The notes under the pieces were generated by a model. That model was not told where the DNA came from. It ran no database searches and saw nothing but the letters and a program-made list of their open reading frames with translations. Below, in pieces: positions 1 through 5,614 of a stretch of DNA of 6,085 nucleotides. The DNA is taken from contig JAFZFW010000135.1 in assembly GCA_017555685.1 (NCBI GenBank), positions 1-6,085 of the forward strand, written 5' to 3'. The translations under genes and the position numbers were made by a program. The number at the start of each line of letters is the position of its first letter. The stretch's first letter is position 1. The DNA comes from Methanocorpusculum sp. (GTDB lineage: Archaea; Halobacteriota; Methanomicrobia; Methanomicrobiales; Methanocorpusculaceae).

Positions 1-633
1 CTGCTGGTCAACCATTCCGCACTCATGAACAGGATAGTCCCAGATAGGTTCGCCTGTGATTAAGCAGGACTGGTAGAGCGCGTACGGAAGTTCCAGGACA
101 CCTAAGTACTGCTCGTTGGAGAATGCCGCAAAGAAAATCTTCTCTTCGCCGTCGACCGTCTCAACTTTGCTGAAACGAAGCTCATCCGGAATCTGGGCTG
201 CATCATCTGCCTTCATCTTGGAAAGAGAAAGCATCTTAAAGAGCTCGACAACACGGTCATCCAAGCCTGCCTCGAAGATGAAAATCTTCTCTTTGAGCTC
301 ATTGATGGTGGTGACTAAACGCATCGTCATATTCTGGAGAAGCACCTGGTCAGCGATATCTCCGTCGACACCGACCTCACGGTCCTCGCATCCCGGCTCC
401 ATGTAGATTAAGAAACCGCCATAGGCCTCCTTGTCCTCGTAGATGAACGGATAACCGGCAAATCCGGAGAATCCGCACTCCTCGCAGGTGAAGAGGAAGA
501 TTTCTCCGGAGAGAACCTTCTCCTTCATATCCGGGTCAAGCGTGACGTTGACCGTCGGAATTACATGGAGCTCCTGCTCGTGATTACAGACCGGACAGAT
601 GACTGCGTCTTCAATTTCCTCTTCGAAGTTCAT
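1..633 (-). CDS. CpXC-domain zinc-ribbon protein, paralogue A (3' end cut by window edge)
   Basis: The frame is open from the ATG at 633 to the left edge (211 codons) without a stop. The protein has two Cys pairs, C13-P-V-C16 and C50-E-E-C53, the second followed by GFSG. This matches the CpXC domain, a family of unknown function whose four cysteines are thought to bind zinc. A second shared segment (residues 104-130: MRLV, LKEKIFIF, LDDRVVE) lies in the C-terminal half. No signal peptide or membrane segment is visible, so it is probably cytoplasmic. Comparison with the 209-residue neighbour (its V-D at 201-202 lines up with V-D at 208-209 here) suggests only about five residues are missing. 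The ATG overlaps the TGA of the upstream paralogue (ATGA), and no strong ribosome binding site is seen, so translation is probably coupled. Family assignment is fairly sure; function is unknown. A role linked to PyrDK is only a guess from position. Confidence 0.85.
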   Translation of the reverse strand, partial: MNFEEEIEDAVICPVCNHEQELHVIPTVNVTLDPDMKEKVLSGEIFLFTCEECGFSGFAGYPFIYEDKEAYGGFLIYMEPGCEDREVGVDGDIADQVLLQNMTMRLVTTINELKEKIFIFEAGLDDRVVELFKMLSLSKMKADDAAQIPDELRFSKVETVDGEEKIFFAAFSNEQYLGVLELPYALYQSCLITGEPIWDYPVHECGMVDQQ

Positions 634-1259
634 ACGTTCTTGACCCACTCGGCATCAACAACTGCGTAGCCTTCGACCTCGCGCTCCCAGATACCCGACA
701 TCATCTTGCCGATGTTTTCGTAGGTGGTAAACGGAATCTTAATCGGGTCGAGATACTCTTCACCCTTTCTCGGGACAAAGATAAGGCTTCTTCCTTCACA
801 GGCGAAGCGGTCCTCTGCATAGTAGAGTGCATCCGGCAGAATCTTTTCCTTCTTTGCATCCATCTCTCGGAGGATGGAGTCCTTGACGACCTCGACTAAG
901 CGGTCGTCGAGTTTGTCGCGGAAGATGAAAATCTTCTCGCGAAGGTCGTCCTGGGTGTGGACAAGGCGCATGCGGATGTCTTTGACTAAGTGTGCCGGTA
1001 AAACGTTCGGGAGTTTGACCTCGCGCTCGTCGGTGTCCGGCTTGAAGAAGATGGAGAACTTCTCGTCAAGGTCGTGATAGAGCATCGGGTACTCGACAAC
1101 GCCGGAGAATCCGCATTCGTTGCAGACTAAAGTGGTCAGATGTCCTTCCAGGAATTTCTCGCGCAGGTCATGGTTTCCGGCGTTGATGCTCGGATAGAGG
1201 GTGAACTGCTGTTTGGAGCCGCATTTCGGGCAGGTGATGATTTTTACTTCTGGTTTCAT
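630..1259 (-). CDS. CpXC-domain zinc-ribbon protein, paralogue B
   Basis: This complete 209-residue protein carries C10-P-K-C13 and C46-N-E-C49 followed by GFSG, the four-cysteine pattern of the CpXC domain (probable zinc ribbon, function not known). Residues 97-123 (MRLV, LREKIFIF, LDDRLVE) match paralogue A at 18 of 27 positions, and the C-terminal 80 residues are alignable but more diverged. The two genes therefore look like an old tandem duplication. There is no secretion signal or transmembrane helix. The start at 1259 lies 2 nt after the pyrK stop, and the TGA overlaps the ATG of paralogue A, placing both in the pyrDK transcription unit. Upstream sequence is purine-rich (GGAAGAAGAGAG) but not a clear Shine-Dalgarno site. 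A metal- or redox-related accessory to the iron-sulfur enzyme PyrK is possible; an unrelated nucleic-acid-binding role is equally possible. Confidence 0.88.
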   Translation of the reverse strand: MKPEVKIITCPKCGSKQQFTLYPSINAGNHDLREKFLEGHLTTLVCNECGFSGVVEYPMLYHDLDEKFSIFFKPDTDEREVKLPNVLPAHLVKDIRMRLVHTQDDLREKIFIFRDKLDDRLVEVVKDSILREMDAKKEKILPDALYYAEDRFACEGRSLIFVPRKGEEYLDPIKIPFTTYENIGKMMSGIWEREVEGYAVVDAEWVKNV

Positions 1260-1261
1260 GA

Positions 1262-2023
1262 TTACTCTCTTCTTCCGCTTGGTCCTCTGTGATGCTGTCC
1301 GAGCTCCCCGGTTAAGAGAATCTCGCCGGAGAAGACCGGGCCGTCTTTACAGACACGGTATCCGTTCGGGTCCATACAGCAGGAACCGCAGACACCGATT
1401 GCACATTTCATGTAGCGGTGCATGGAGAACTGTCCGCGTCCGGCAAGACCTTTGGCGGCAAGTCTGTCTAAGATTCCCTTCATCATCATCTCCGGTCCGC
1501 AGACGCAGATGGAGTCATACTCACTGATGTCAAGGGAGTCCATAATGCCTGTGACAAAACCGTGGTATCCGAAGGTTCCGTCGTCAGTTGCAATCTTTAA
1601 ATCGGTGACCTTCTCTAACTCTTCAGTGAAGATGAGTTCGGTCCTGGTTCTGGCACCGAGAATGAAGGTGTCGACCTCTCCGGTTGCGGCAAGGGTAAAG
1701 AGCGGGGTCACACCAATTCCGCCGGCGATAGCCAAGGTCTTTCCTTCCGGATGGAATCCGTTGCCGAATGGTCCGCGGATACCGATCTTGTCTCCGGCTT
1801 TCAGCTCGAAGAGGGATGCAGTTGCATCTCCGACCTTCATGACGGTGATGGAGTTTGCTGCAGAAAACGCCATCGGAATCTCGTCAACGCCCGGAATCCA
1901 TACCATACAGAACTGTCCCGGTCTGATATCGAAGACCTTGTCGAAGACAAAGGTCTTGATGGACGGGGACTCGTCAATGACTTTCGTCAGAGTGACGATA
2001 ACCGGAGTTGCTGCTTCAGTCAT
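1262..2023 (-). CDS. pyrK: Dihydroorotate dehydrogenase B, electron-transfer subunit
   Basis: This 253-residue subunit passes electrons from PyrD through a [2Fe-2S] cluster and FAD to NAD+, in the fourth step of UMP synthesis, in the cytoplasm. The N-terminal half is a ferredoxin-reductase-type FAD barrel with RPGQF (34-38), IPMAFS (49-54) and RGPFGNGF (83-90). The nucleotide-binding part has GGIGVTP (101-107), TDDGTFG (147-152) and CGPEMM (175-180). The C-terminal cluster ligands are C207, C212, C215 and C225 (C-x4-C-x2-C-x9-C), followed by KDGPVF, as in the family. I chose the ATG at 2023 rather than 2125: family homology begins there, it gives a short 8-nt overlap with pyrD, and a GGTG purine stretch sits just upstream; the longer form would add 34 residues translated from pyrD in another frame. 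The tail after GPVFSGE (residues 234-253), with GQHHRGPSGRRE, is basic and somewhat longer than I expect. The Arg usual before the FAD-binding Ser is absent. Confidence 0.93.
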   Translation of the reverse strand: MTEAATPVIVTLTKVIDESPSIKTFVFDKVFDIRPGQFCMVWIPGVDEIPMAFSAANSITVMKVGDATASLFELKAGDKIGIRGPFGNGFHPEGKTLAIAGGIGVTPLFTLAATGEVDTFILGARTRTELIFTEELEKVTDLKIATDDGTFGYHGFVTGIMDSLDISEYDSICVCGPEMMMKGILDRLAAKGLAGRGQFSMHRYMKCAIGVCGSCCMDPNGYRVCKDGPVFSGEILLTGELGQHHRGPSGRRE

Positions 2024-2900
2024 GTGCGCACCCCACAATCTCCTCAGCCGGTATTCCGTCTTCAGCATAGAGTTCTGCTTCGATGTCAGAGAAGACATTG
2101 AAGTTGTCATAGACAGCGCTTCCAATCTCGACTGCGGAAGCTCCGGCCATCATCATCTCTAAGACATTGTCTGCGGAGTCAATTCCTCCGCATCCGATAA
2201 TCGGGATGTCGACTGCCTCATAGAGGTCGTAGACAGCACGAAGAGCAATCGGGAAGACAGCCTTGCCGGATAATCCGCCGAACTTGTTTCCAAGCATCGG
2301 GCGTCTGAGCTCGGTGGAGATTCTCATGGCCTTGACGGTATTGATGGCCACGATTGCATCAGCACCTCCTTCCTCTGCGGCTTTTCCGATGACTTTAATG
2401 TCAGTGACATTCGGCGTGAGTTTGACCCAGACCGGTTTGCCGTATGCCTTGACAATCTCGGTACACTCTTTGACAACCCGCGGGTTTACGCCGATAGCGG
2501 CACCGTATCCTTCCGCGTGCGGGCAGGAGAGGTTCAGCTCGAATGCCTGTGCATCCGGGAACCAGGATGCGACTTTGCCGAACTCTTCCGGAGTTCCGCC
2601 GAAGATGCTCACGACAACCGGTTTGCCTGCAAGCGGGGCAATCTCTTCCGGGAAGTTCTCGGACGGGTTCGGGAGGCCCATTGCGTTCATGAGCCCGCCG
2701 TCAACCGGCAGAAGAGCCGGACCATGGTGTCCCGGAATCGGGACCGGACCGATGGATTTGGTAACTACTCCTCCGGCGCCGTTTTCAAGCATCCGGTTTA
2801 AGGAGGCAGCGGTTGTTCCTAAGATACCTGCTGCTAACAGCATGTGGTTGTTTAAGGACACACCCGCAATTTCTTTTTGTGGAAGCTGCAGCTTTAACAT
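2016..2900 (-). CDS. pyrD: Dihydroorotate dehydrogenase B, catalytic subunit
   Basis: This FMN-dependent TIM-barrel enzyme of 294 residues oxidises (S)-dihydroorotate to orotate. Visible class 1 motifs are LLAAGILG (21-28), TKSIG (47-51), NAMGLPNP (72-79), NLSCPH (123-128) with catalytic base C126, KLTPN (160-164), GGLSGKA (208-214), GCGGI (236-240) and MAGASAVEIGSA (251-262). A catalytic Cys rather than Ser, no N-terminal membrane extension and an adjoining pyrK point to class 1B, which needs PyrK and uses NAD+. The start at 2900 is preferred over the in-frame ATG at 2843, because the first 19 residues (LPQKEIAGVSLNN) look like the family N-terminus. No Shine-Dalgarno site precedes the ATG, which fits a leaderless or very short-leader transcript. 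The gene leads the pyrD-pyrK-CpXC-CpXC run and its stop overlaps pyrK by 8 nt. Confidence 0.96.
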   Translation of the reverse strand: MLKLQLPQKEIAGVSLNNHMLLAAGILGTTAASLNRMLENGAGGVVTKSIGPVPIPGHHGPALLPVDGGLMNAMGLPNPSENFPEEIAPLAGKPVVVSIFGGTPEEFGKVASWFPDAQAFELNLSCPHAEGYGAAIGVNPRVVKECTEIVKAYGKPVWVKLTPNVTDIKVIGKAAEEGGADAIVAINTVKAMRISTELRRPMLGNKFGGLSGKAVFPIALRAVYDLYEAVDIPIIGCGGIDSADNVLEMMMAGASAVEIGSAVYDNFNVFSDIEAELYAEDGIPAEEIVGCAHD

Positions 2901-2921
2901 TGATGGGTAATTATTTGGTTT

Positions 2922-2940
2922 GTGAGAATATCTATCTCAC
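2922..2940. repeat. Inverted repeat GTGAGA-N7-TCTCAC over the pyrD promoter
   Basis: Two perfect 6-bp arms (2922-2927 and 2935-2940) surround a 7-bp A/T-rich spacer that contains most of the candidate TATA box. Half-site centres are 13 bp apart. A dimeric repressor bound here would block TBP/TFB. It could be an operator for the pyr genes, but no regulator is identified in the window. Confidence 0.5.
2927..2934 (-). promoter_or_regulatory. Candidate TATA box of the pyrD operon
   Basis: On the minus strand the sequence reads TAGATATT, an imperfect archaeal TATA element. Its centre is about 30 nt before the pyrD ATG. Archaeal initiation about 25 nt downstream of the box centre would fall near 2905, giving a leader of only a few nucleotides, which agrees with the lack of a ribosome binding site. 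Another A/T stretch (AAATAATTA, 2908-2916) is too close to the ATG at 2900, unless translation starts at 2843. This is inferred from spacing only. Confidence 0.4.
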
Positions 2941-2958
2941 TGTTGGGAAGGGATGATA

Positions 2959-2970
2959 GAGAACATTCTC
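2959..2970. repeat. Second inverted repeat GAGAA-CA-TTCTC upstream of pyrD
   Basis: Perfect 5-bp arms flank a 2-bp spacer. It shares GAGAAYAT with the repeat nearer pyrD (2924-2931), with the shared motifs 35 bp apart, about three helical turns. It may be a second operator site, or a small hairpin in the priL 3' untranslated region. It is short enough that chance remains possible. Confidence 0.35.
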
Positions 2971-2983
2971 CCGCAACACCGCC

Positions 2984-3003
2984 AAAAAACACACCTGAAA
3001 AAA
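2984..3003 (-). terminator. Oligo-T terminator after priL
   Basis: Reading the minus strand, the priL stop at 3006-3008 is followed almost at once by a T6 run (3003-2998) and then a second T6 run (2989-2984). Archaeal RNA polymerase terminates at such U-tracts without needing a strong hairpin. This would separate the pcn-priL transcript from the pyrD operon on the same strand. Confidence 0.6.
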
Positions 3004-3005
3004 GA

Positions 3006-4085
3006 TTATGCAGAAGGCTCGTCCTTCTTCTCAGCACCGGAAGCAGCCTTCGCTTCCGCAGTCTCAGCCGCCTTCTTTGCTTTGTTTTCCTCAAGCCTTC
3101 TCTTCCGCTCAAGGTACCGCTTCTTCTCGCGGTAGTAATTCAGCGGATGCGACACCTTCTCGCACGTGGCATCCTTCGACACACAAACTCCATGCGTCAG
3201 CATCGTTACACACGACGGCGGCGTGTACTCGTTGGTTAAGATGTGGTCGACCTGATACATCGTCATATCAGGATTGTAGTCCGGGCTTCTGGCAAAGATT
3301 CCCTCAATCTGCTCGGCATTCATGCCGATAACATGCAGGAAAGAGACAAGCGAAAATCTGCCTGAGTGCGTGAGGTTCACGCCTGCTGCAGCTCCCTGAA
3401 TGAGTGCCTGAATACAGGGCGGGTACGCGGATTCATCAATCGCCCCGAACTCGGCAAGGGTTCGCTCCTGGGTTTTTGCCAGAAGCTTGTCCGTCCAGGG
3501 AGCAAACTCGCGCTCGACAGCACCCGGGACAGCCAGCGGAAGCGTCGAGCCTAAGTAGGAACGAATCTTTTCGCTTAAGAGAATCTCAAGCTCATCGGAA
3601 GAGACCGTGACATATCCTTTCTCCACCTCGCGGTTAATCAGCCGCCACTTCTCCTCGCGGATGTTGGCTGCCATCTCCACATACTGCAGAACCGTAACCC
3701 TCTCCGCCTCAAGCGAGATGCCGAACTCGGAACACACTCTGGCTTTGATTGTCTGGTTCTGTTCCTGCTTTAAATAACCGAACACCCGTTTTGCCTCGGC
3801 TTTTACAAAGCGCTCGATGGTTCGCTTGTCCTTTGTACAGGACACCAGCACGCGGGCTAAAACATAAGTTACAATATCAGAAATATTATCGCCGGACGTG
3901 TCAGACGGGTACGTCTCCTTGCCGTCGATTGCGAAAACAACGCGGTCTGCCGCCTTATCCAGATAATTCTTTCCCGAACCTGTCTTTGACAGGCCGGCTA
4001 CGGAAATTCCGCGGGATGCTAAAATCTTCTGGGCTTCAGGTAAAAAAGGGTAATGAAGCAGATCCCGCAGCTCAACAGCCGCCAT
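3006..4085 (-). CDS. priL: DNA primase large subunit
   Basis: This 359-residue regulatory subunit partners the catalytic PriS to make primers at replication forks. The N-terminus has the family signature HYPFLPEA (11-18). The four cysteines expected to hold the [4Fe-4S] cluster are C224 (YPPC), C292 (PPSC), C301 (HGVC) and C308 (ATC), followed by HPLNYY (313-318), as in archaeal and eukaryotic PriL. After the cluster domain comes a roughly 40-residue Lys/Glu/Ala-rich tail (320-359), probably helical or disordered. The gene starts 7 nt after the pcn stop, so clamp and primase subunit are probably co-transcribed. Only a weak GAGG lies upstream, inside the end of pcn. The catalytic small subunit is not in the window. 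The start at 4085 fits both the family N-terminus and operon spacing. Confidence 0.95.
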   Translation of the reverse strand: MAAVELRDLLHYPFLPEAQKILASRGISVAGLSKTGSGKNYLDKAADRVVFAIDGKETYPSDTSGDNISDIVTYVLARVLVSCTKDKRTIERFVKAEAKRVFGYLKQEQNQTIKARVCSEFGISLEAERVTVLQYVEMAANIREEKWRLINREVEKGYVTVSSDELEILLSEKIRSYLGSTLPLAVPGAVEREFAPWTDKLLAKTQERTLAEFGAIDESAYPPCIQALIQGAAAGVNLTHSGRFSLVSFLHVIGMNAEQIEGIFARSPDYNPDMTMYQVDHILTNEYTPPSCVTMLTHGVCVSKDATCEKVSHPLNYYREKKRYLERKRRLEENKAKKAAETAEAKAASGAEKKDEPSA

Positions 4086-4092
4086 ATGGTAT

Positions 4093-4842
4093 TTAGTCTG
4101 CCTCGATTCTCGGAGCTAAGAGGTAACCGATCTTTCCTTTGCCTTCGGCGTACTCAAAGGAGAACTGAACCGGGTGGTCGTTGCCGAGGCGGATCTGTAC
4201 TTTTTCTGCACGGGAGATGGATTTACCCATGTCCTTTAAGTAGTCAAGGGAGAAGAGGGAGCGTGCGTCTGCACAGGTGATGTAGTGAACATCGTCTCCG
4301 GCAAGTTCTCTCTTGATTCTGTCGGAGTCGCCTTCTGCGTTCATGGTAAAGACGCGGGTCTCACCGGAAACAGCTAAGGAGATCTTGTCAGAAACCATGC
4401 CGGATGCCTTGATTGCATCGTTGAACATGACGCCGGCAATCTCGAAGGTTGCAGGCAGGTTTAAGTTCGGTGCGTTCGGGTCTTTTCTGATGGTCTTGGT
4501 GTCGAGTAAGGTGATGGAGTATTCGTATCCGCCAAAGGAGAGCTTGAGCTTCTTGCCGGAGTCGTCAAGGTCGAGGGAGATGACATCTGCCTTTCCAATC
4601 ATTCCCATCATAGAACGGATTTTTTCGATGTCGAGACCAATCTCTGCAGACTCGACAGACAGAGAGTAGCTCTCGAATGCGGATGCTGCAAGCTCTAAGG
4701 AGACCATGGCGACGTTGGAGGTGTCGACAGTAATGGTTCTGATTCCGTCTGCAGTGAGGTGGAGACGGCATTCATTTACCAGTGCGGAGACTGCATCGAT
4801 AGTCTCACGGAAAATATCTGCTTGGATGGTTGCTTGTAACAT
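4093..4842 (-). CDS. pcn: DNA polymerase sliding clamp (PCNA)
   Basis: This 249-residue ring subunit tethers DNA polymerase and other replication and repair proteins to DNA, as a trimer in most archaea. Family features are the N-terminal domain with DGIRTITVDTSNVAMVSLEL (32-51), the interdomain connector around LLDTKTIRKDPNAPNLNLP (112-130), which usually receives PIP-box partners, and the C-terminal YLLAPRIEAD (240-249). Length is typical. I chose the ATG at 4842 because MLQATIQADIFRETIDA is the normal N-terminus, and AAGGGG (4851-4856) lies 8 nt upstream as a ribosome binding site. An in-frame ATG at 4920 would add 26 residues drawn from the promoter. It heads the pcn-priL unit and is divergent from rlmE. 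Confidence 0.97.
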   Translation of the reverse strand: MLQATIQADIFRETIDAVSALVNECRLHLTADGIRTITVDTSNVAMVSLELAASAFESYSLSVESAEIGLDIEKIRSMMGMIGKADVISLDLDDSGKKLKLSFGGYEYSITLLDTKTIRKDPNAPNLNLPATFEIAGVMFNDAIKASGMVSDKISLAVSGETRVFTMNAEGDSDRIKRELAGDDVHYITCADARSLFSLDYLKDMGKSISRAEKVQIRLGNDHPVQFSFEYAEGKGKIGYLLAPRIEAD

Positions 4843-4850
4843 ATCTGAAA

Positions 4851-4856
4851 CCCCTT
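4851..4856 (-). promoter_or_regulatory. Ribosome binding site of pcn
   Basis: AAGGGG on the minus strand, 8 nt before the ATG at 4842, partly matches the archaeal Shine-Dalgarno sequence. It decides in favour of the shorter, family-like start over the in-frame ATG at 4920. Confidence 0.6.
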
Positions 4857-4865
4857 GACACTCAG

Positions 4866-4875
4866 TACATATGTA
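4866..4875. repeat. Perfect palindrome TACATATGTA in the pcn leader
   Basis: This 10-bp perfect palindrome lies where pcn transcription would begin if the A/T core at 4897-4906 is its TATA box. TGACA direct repeats lie on either side (4856-4860 and 4882-4886). It may be an operator, or chance in A/T-rich DNA. Confidence 0.4.
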
Positions 4876-4896
4876 TTGGCGTGACAAATTTAAAGT

Positions 4897-4906
4897 TATA
4901 ATTATA
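4897..4906. promoter_or_regulatory. Palindromic A/T core shared by divergent pcn and rlmE promoters
   Basis: TATAATTATA is its own reverse complement and is the most TATA-like stretch in the 108-nt gap. About 25 nt to the right it would start rlmE near 4927 (24-nt leader). About 25 nt to the left it would start pcn near 4876 (about 34-nt leader). Both leaders would keep their ribosome binding sites. An alternative pcn box is TTTAAATTT-like sequence around 4885-4894, which would give separate elements. Confidence 0.5.
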
Positions 4907-4939
4907 TGTTCTTTAATCATAGATATTATTACTGTTTCT

Positions 4940-4946
4940 GAGGGAG
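4940..4946 (+). promoter_or_regulatory. Ribosome binding site of rlmE
   Basis: GAGGGAG ends 4 nt before the ATG at 4951. It partly matches the archaeal Shine-Dalgarno consensus and supports this start. Confidence 0.6.
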
Positions 4947-4950
4947 AATT

Positions 4951-5571
4951 ATGGGATCACTTTGGACAAGAGACGCAACATACAGAAAATCCTTAAAGGA
5001 AGGATTCAGAGCACGGTCGGCATACAAACTCATCGATATTAACGACCGGTTCAACGTAATCAGAAAAACCGATAATGTGGTCGATTTAGGCTGTGCGCCG
5101 GGCAGCTGGCTGCAGGTTTTAAAGACCTTAACCGAGGGTCAGCTCTGCGGAGTGGACTTAAACCCGATTGCCCCGTTAGAAGGTGTCATCTCCTTTATCG
5201 GAGACTTTACCTCCGCCGAGATTCAGGAAAAAGTACGCGCGGCCATGCCGGTGGTAAATGTTGTGGTCTGCGATGCTGCCCCGCACTTATCCGGTGCAAA
5301 GTCATACGACCAGGCACGTATTATGGCATTAAACGAGGATGCCTTAATGTTTGCCGCATCCCTTCTCAAGCAGGGAGGAAACCTGGTCATGAAGTCGTTC
5401 CAGGGTGCAGATTTCAATGAGCTTCTGGACCTGGTTAAGGAGCGCTTCTACTCGGTTCGTGTCATCCGTTCGAAGGCAACCCGCCGCGGAAGTACTGAGT
5501 GTTACATCGTTGCAAAGAACTTCATCGGTGATGCGCGTGATGACCGCATTCCGGTGAAAAAAGGAGAGTAA
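4951..5571 (+). CDS. rlmE: 23S rRNA 2'-O-ribose uridine methyltransferase (FtsJ/RrmJ family)
   Basis: This 206-residue SAM-dependent methyltransferase is expected to methylate the 2'-OH of a conserved A-loop uridine in 23S rRNA (U2552 in E. coli numbering). The N-terminus has FRARSAYKL (19-27) and the SAM motif VDLGCAPGSW (44-53). The K-D-K-E catalytic set is K26, D108 (VVCDAAPHLSG), K148 (VMKSFQG) and E183 (STECYIVA). All four residues are present, so it should be active. The length is close to the bacterial enzyme; I see no C-terminal TRAM domain, which some archaeal members carry. The ATG at 4951 follows a ribosome binding site and leaves the conserved N-terminal region intact. The gene stands alone, divergent from pcn and followed by a probable terminator. 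A tRNA-directed FtsJ relative is less likely given the typical rRNA-enzyme motifs. Confidence 0.94.
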   Translation: MGSLWTRDATYRKSLKEGFRARSAYKLIDINDRFNVIRKTDNVVDLGCAPGSWLQVLKTLTEGQLCGVDLNPIAPLEGVISFIGDFTSAEIQEKVRAAMPVVNVVVCDAAPHLSGAKSYDQARIMALNEDALMFAASLLKQGGNLVMKSFQGADFNELLDLVKERFYSVRVIRSKATRRGSTECYIVAKNFIGDARDDRIPVKKGE

Positions 5572-5598
5572 AAAACTTCTCCCTCGCATTCTTTTTTT
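5563..5598 (+). terminator. Probable rlmE terminator
   Basis: A weak 5-bp stem (GGAGA at 5563-5567 with TCTCC at 5578-5582) spans the stop codon, and a T7 run follows at 5592-5598. In archaea the U-tract itself is the main signal, so termination near 5598 is plausible, which would separate rlmE from rpiA. The hairpin may be incidental. Confidence 0.5.
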
Positions 5599-5614
5599 CC
5601 CAGCATCCAAAGCC

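Noticed and set aside
2024..2125. Upstream in-frame ATG at 2125 for pyrK
   Set aside because: The 34 extra residues are an out-of-frame reading of the conserved pyrD 3' end; family similarity starts at the ATG at 2023.
1422..2162. 246-codon open frame on the plus strand opposite pyrK
   Set aside because: It is antisense to a motif-complete pyrK and shows no domain of its own; it reflects codon bias of the gene on the other strand.
2263..2910. 215-codon open frame on the plus strand opposite pyrD
   Set aside because: It is antisense to pyrD, whose catalytic motifs are all intact; the Pro/Ser-rich product resembles no family I recognise.
2894..3112. Small Arg-rich open frame on the minus strand across the priL-pyrD gap
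   Set aside because: It overlaps the 3' end of priL in another frame and runs through the terminator and pyrD promoter; the Arg-rich product is a frame-shifted reading of the charged PriL tail.
2922..3239. Plus-strand open frame starting in the priL-pyrD gap
   Set aside because: It is mostly antisense to priL, low in complexity and has no ribosome binding site.
4843..4920. Upstream in-frame ATG at 4920 for pcn
   Set aside because: It would add 26 residues encoded by the A/T-rich promoter, without family similarity, and would bypass the AAGGGG site before the normal PCNA N-terminus.
5561..5568. Strong Shine-Dalgarno-like AAGGAGAG at the rlmE 3' end
   Set aside because: No start codon follows at suitable spacing; it encodes the final Lys-Gly-Glu codons.
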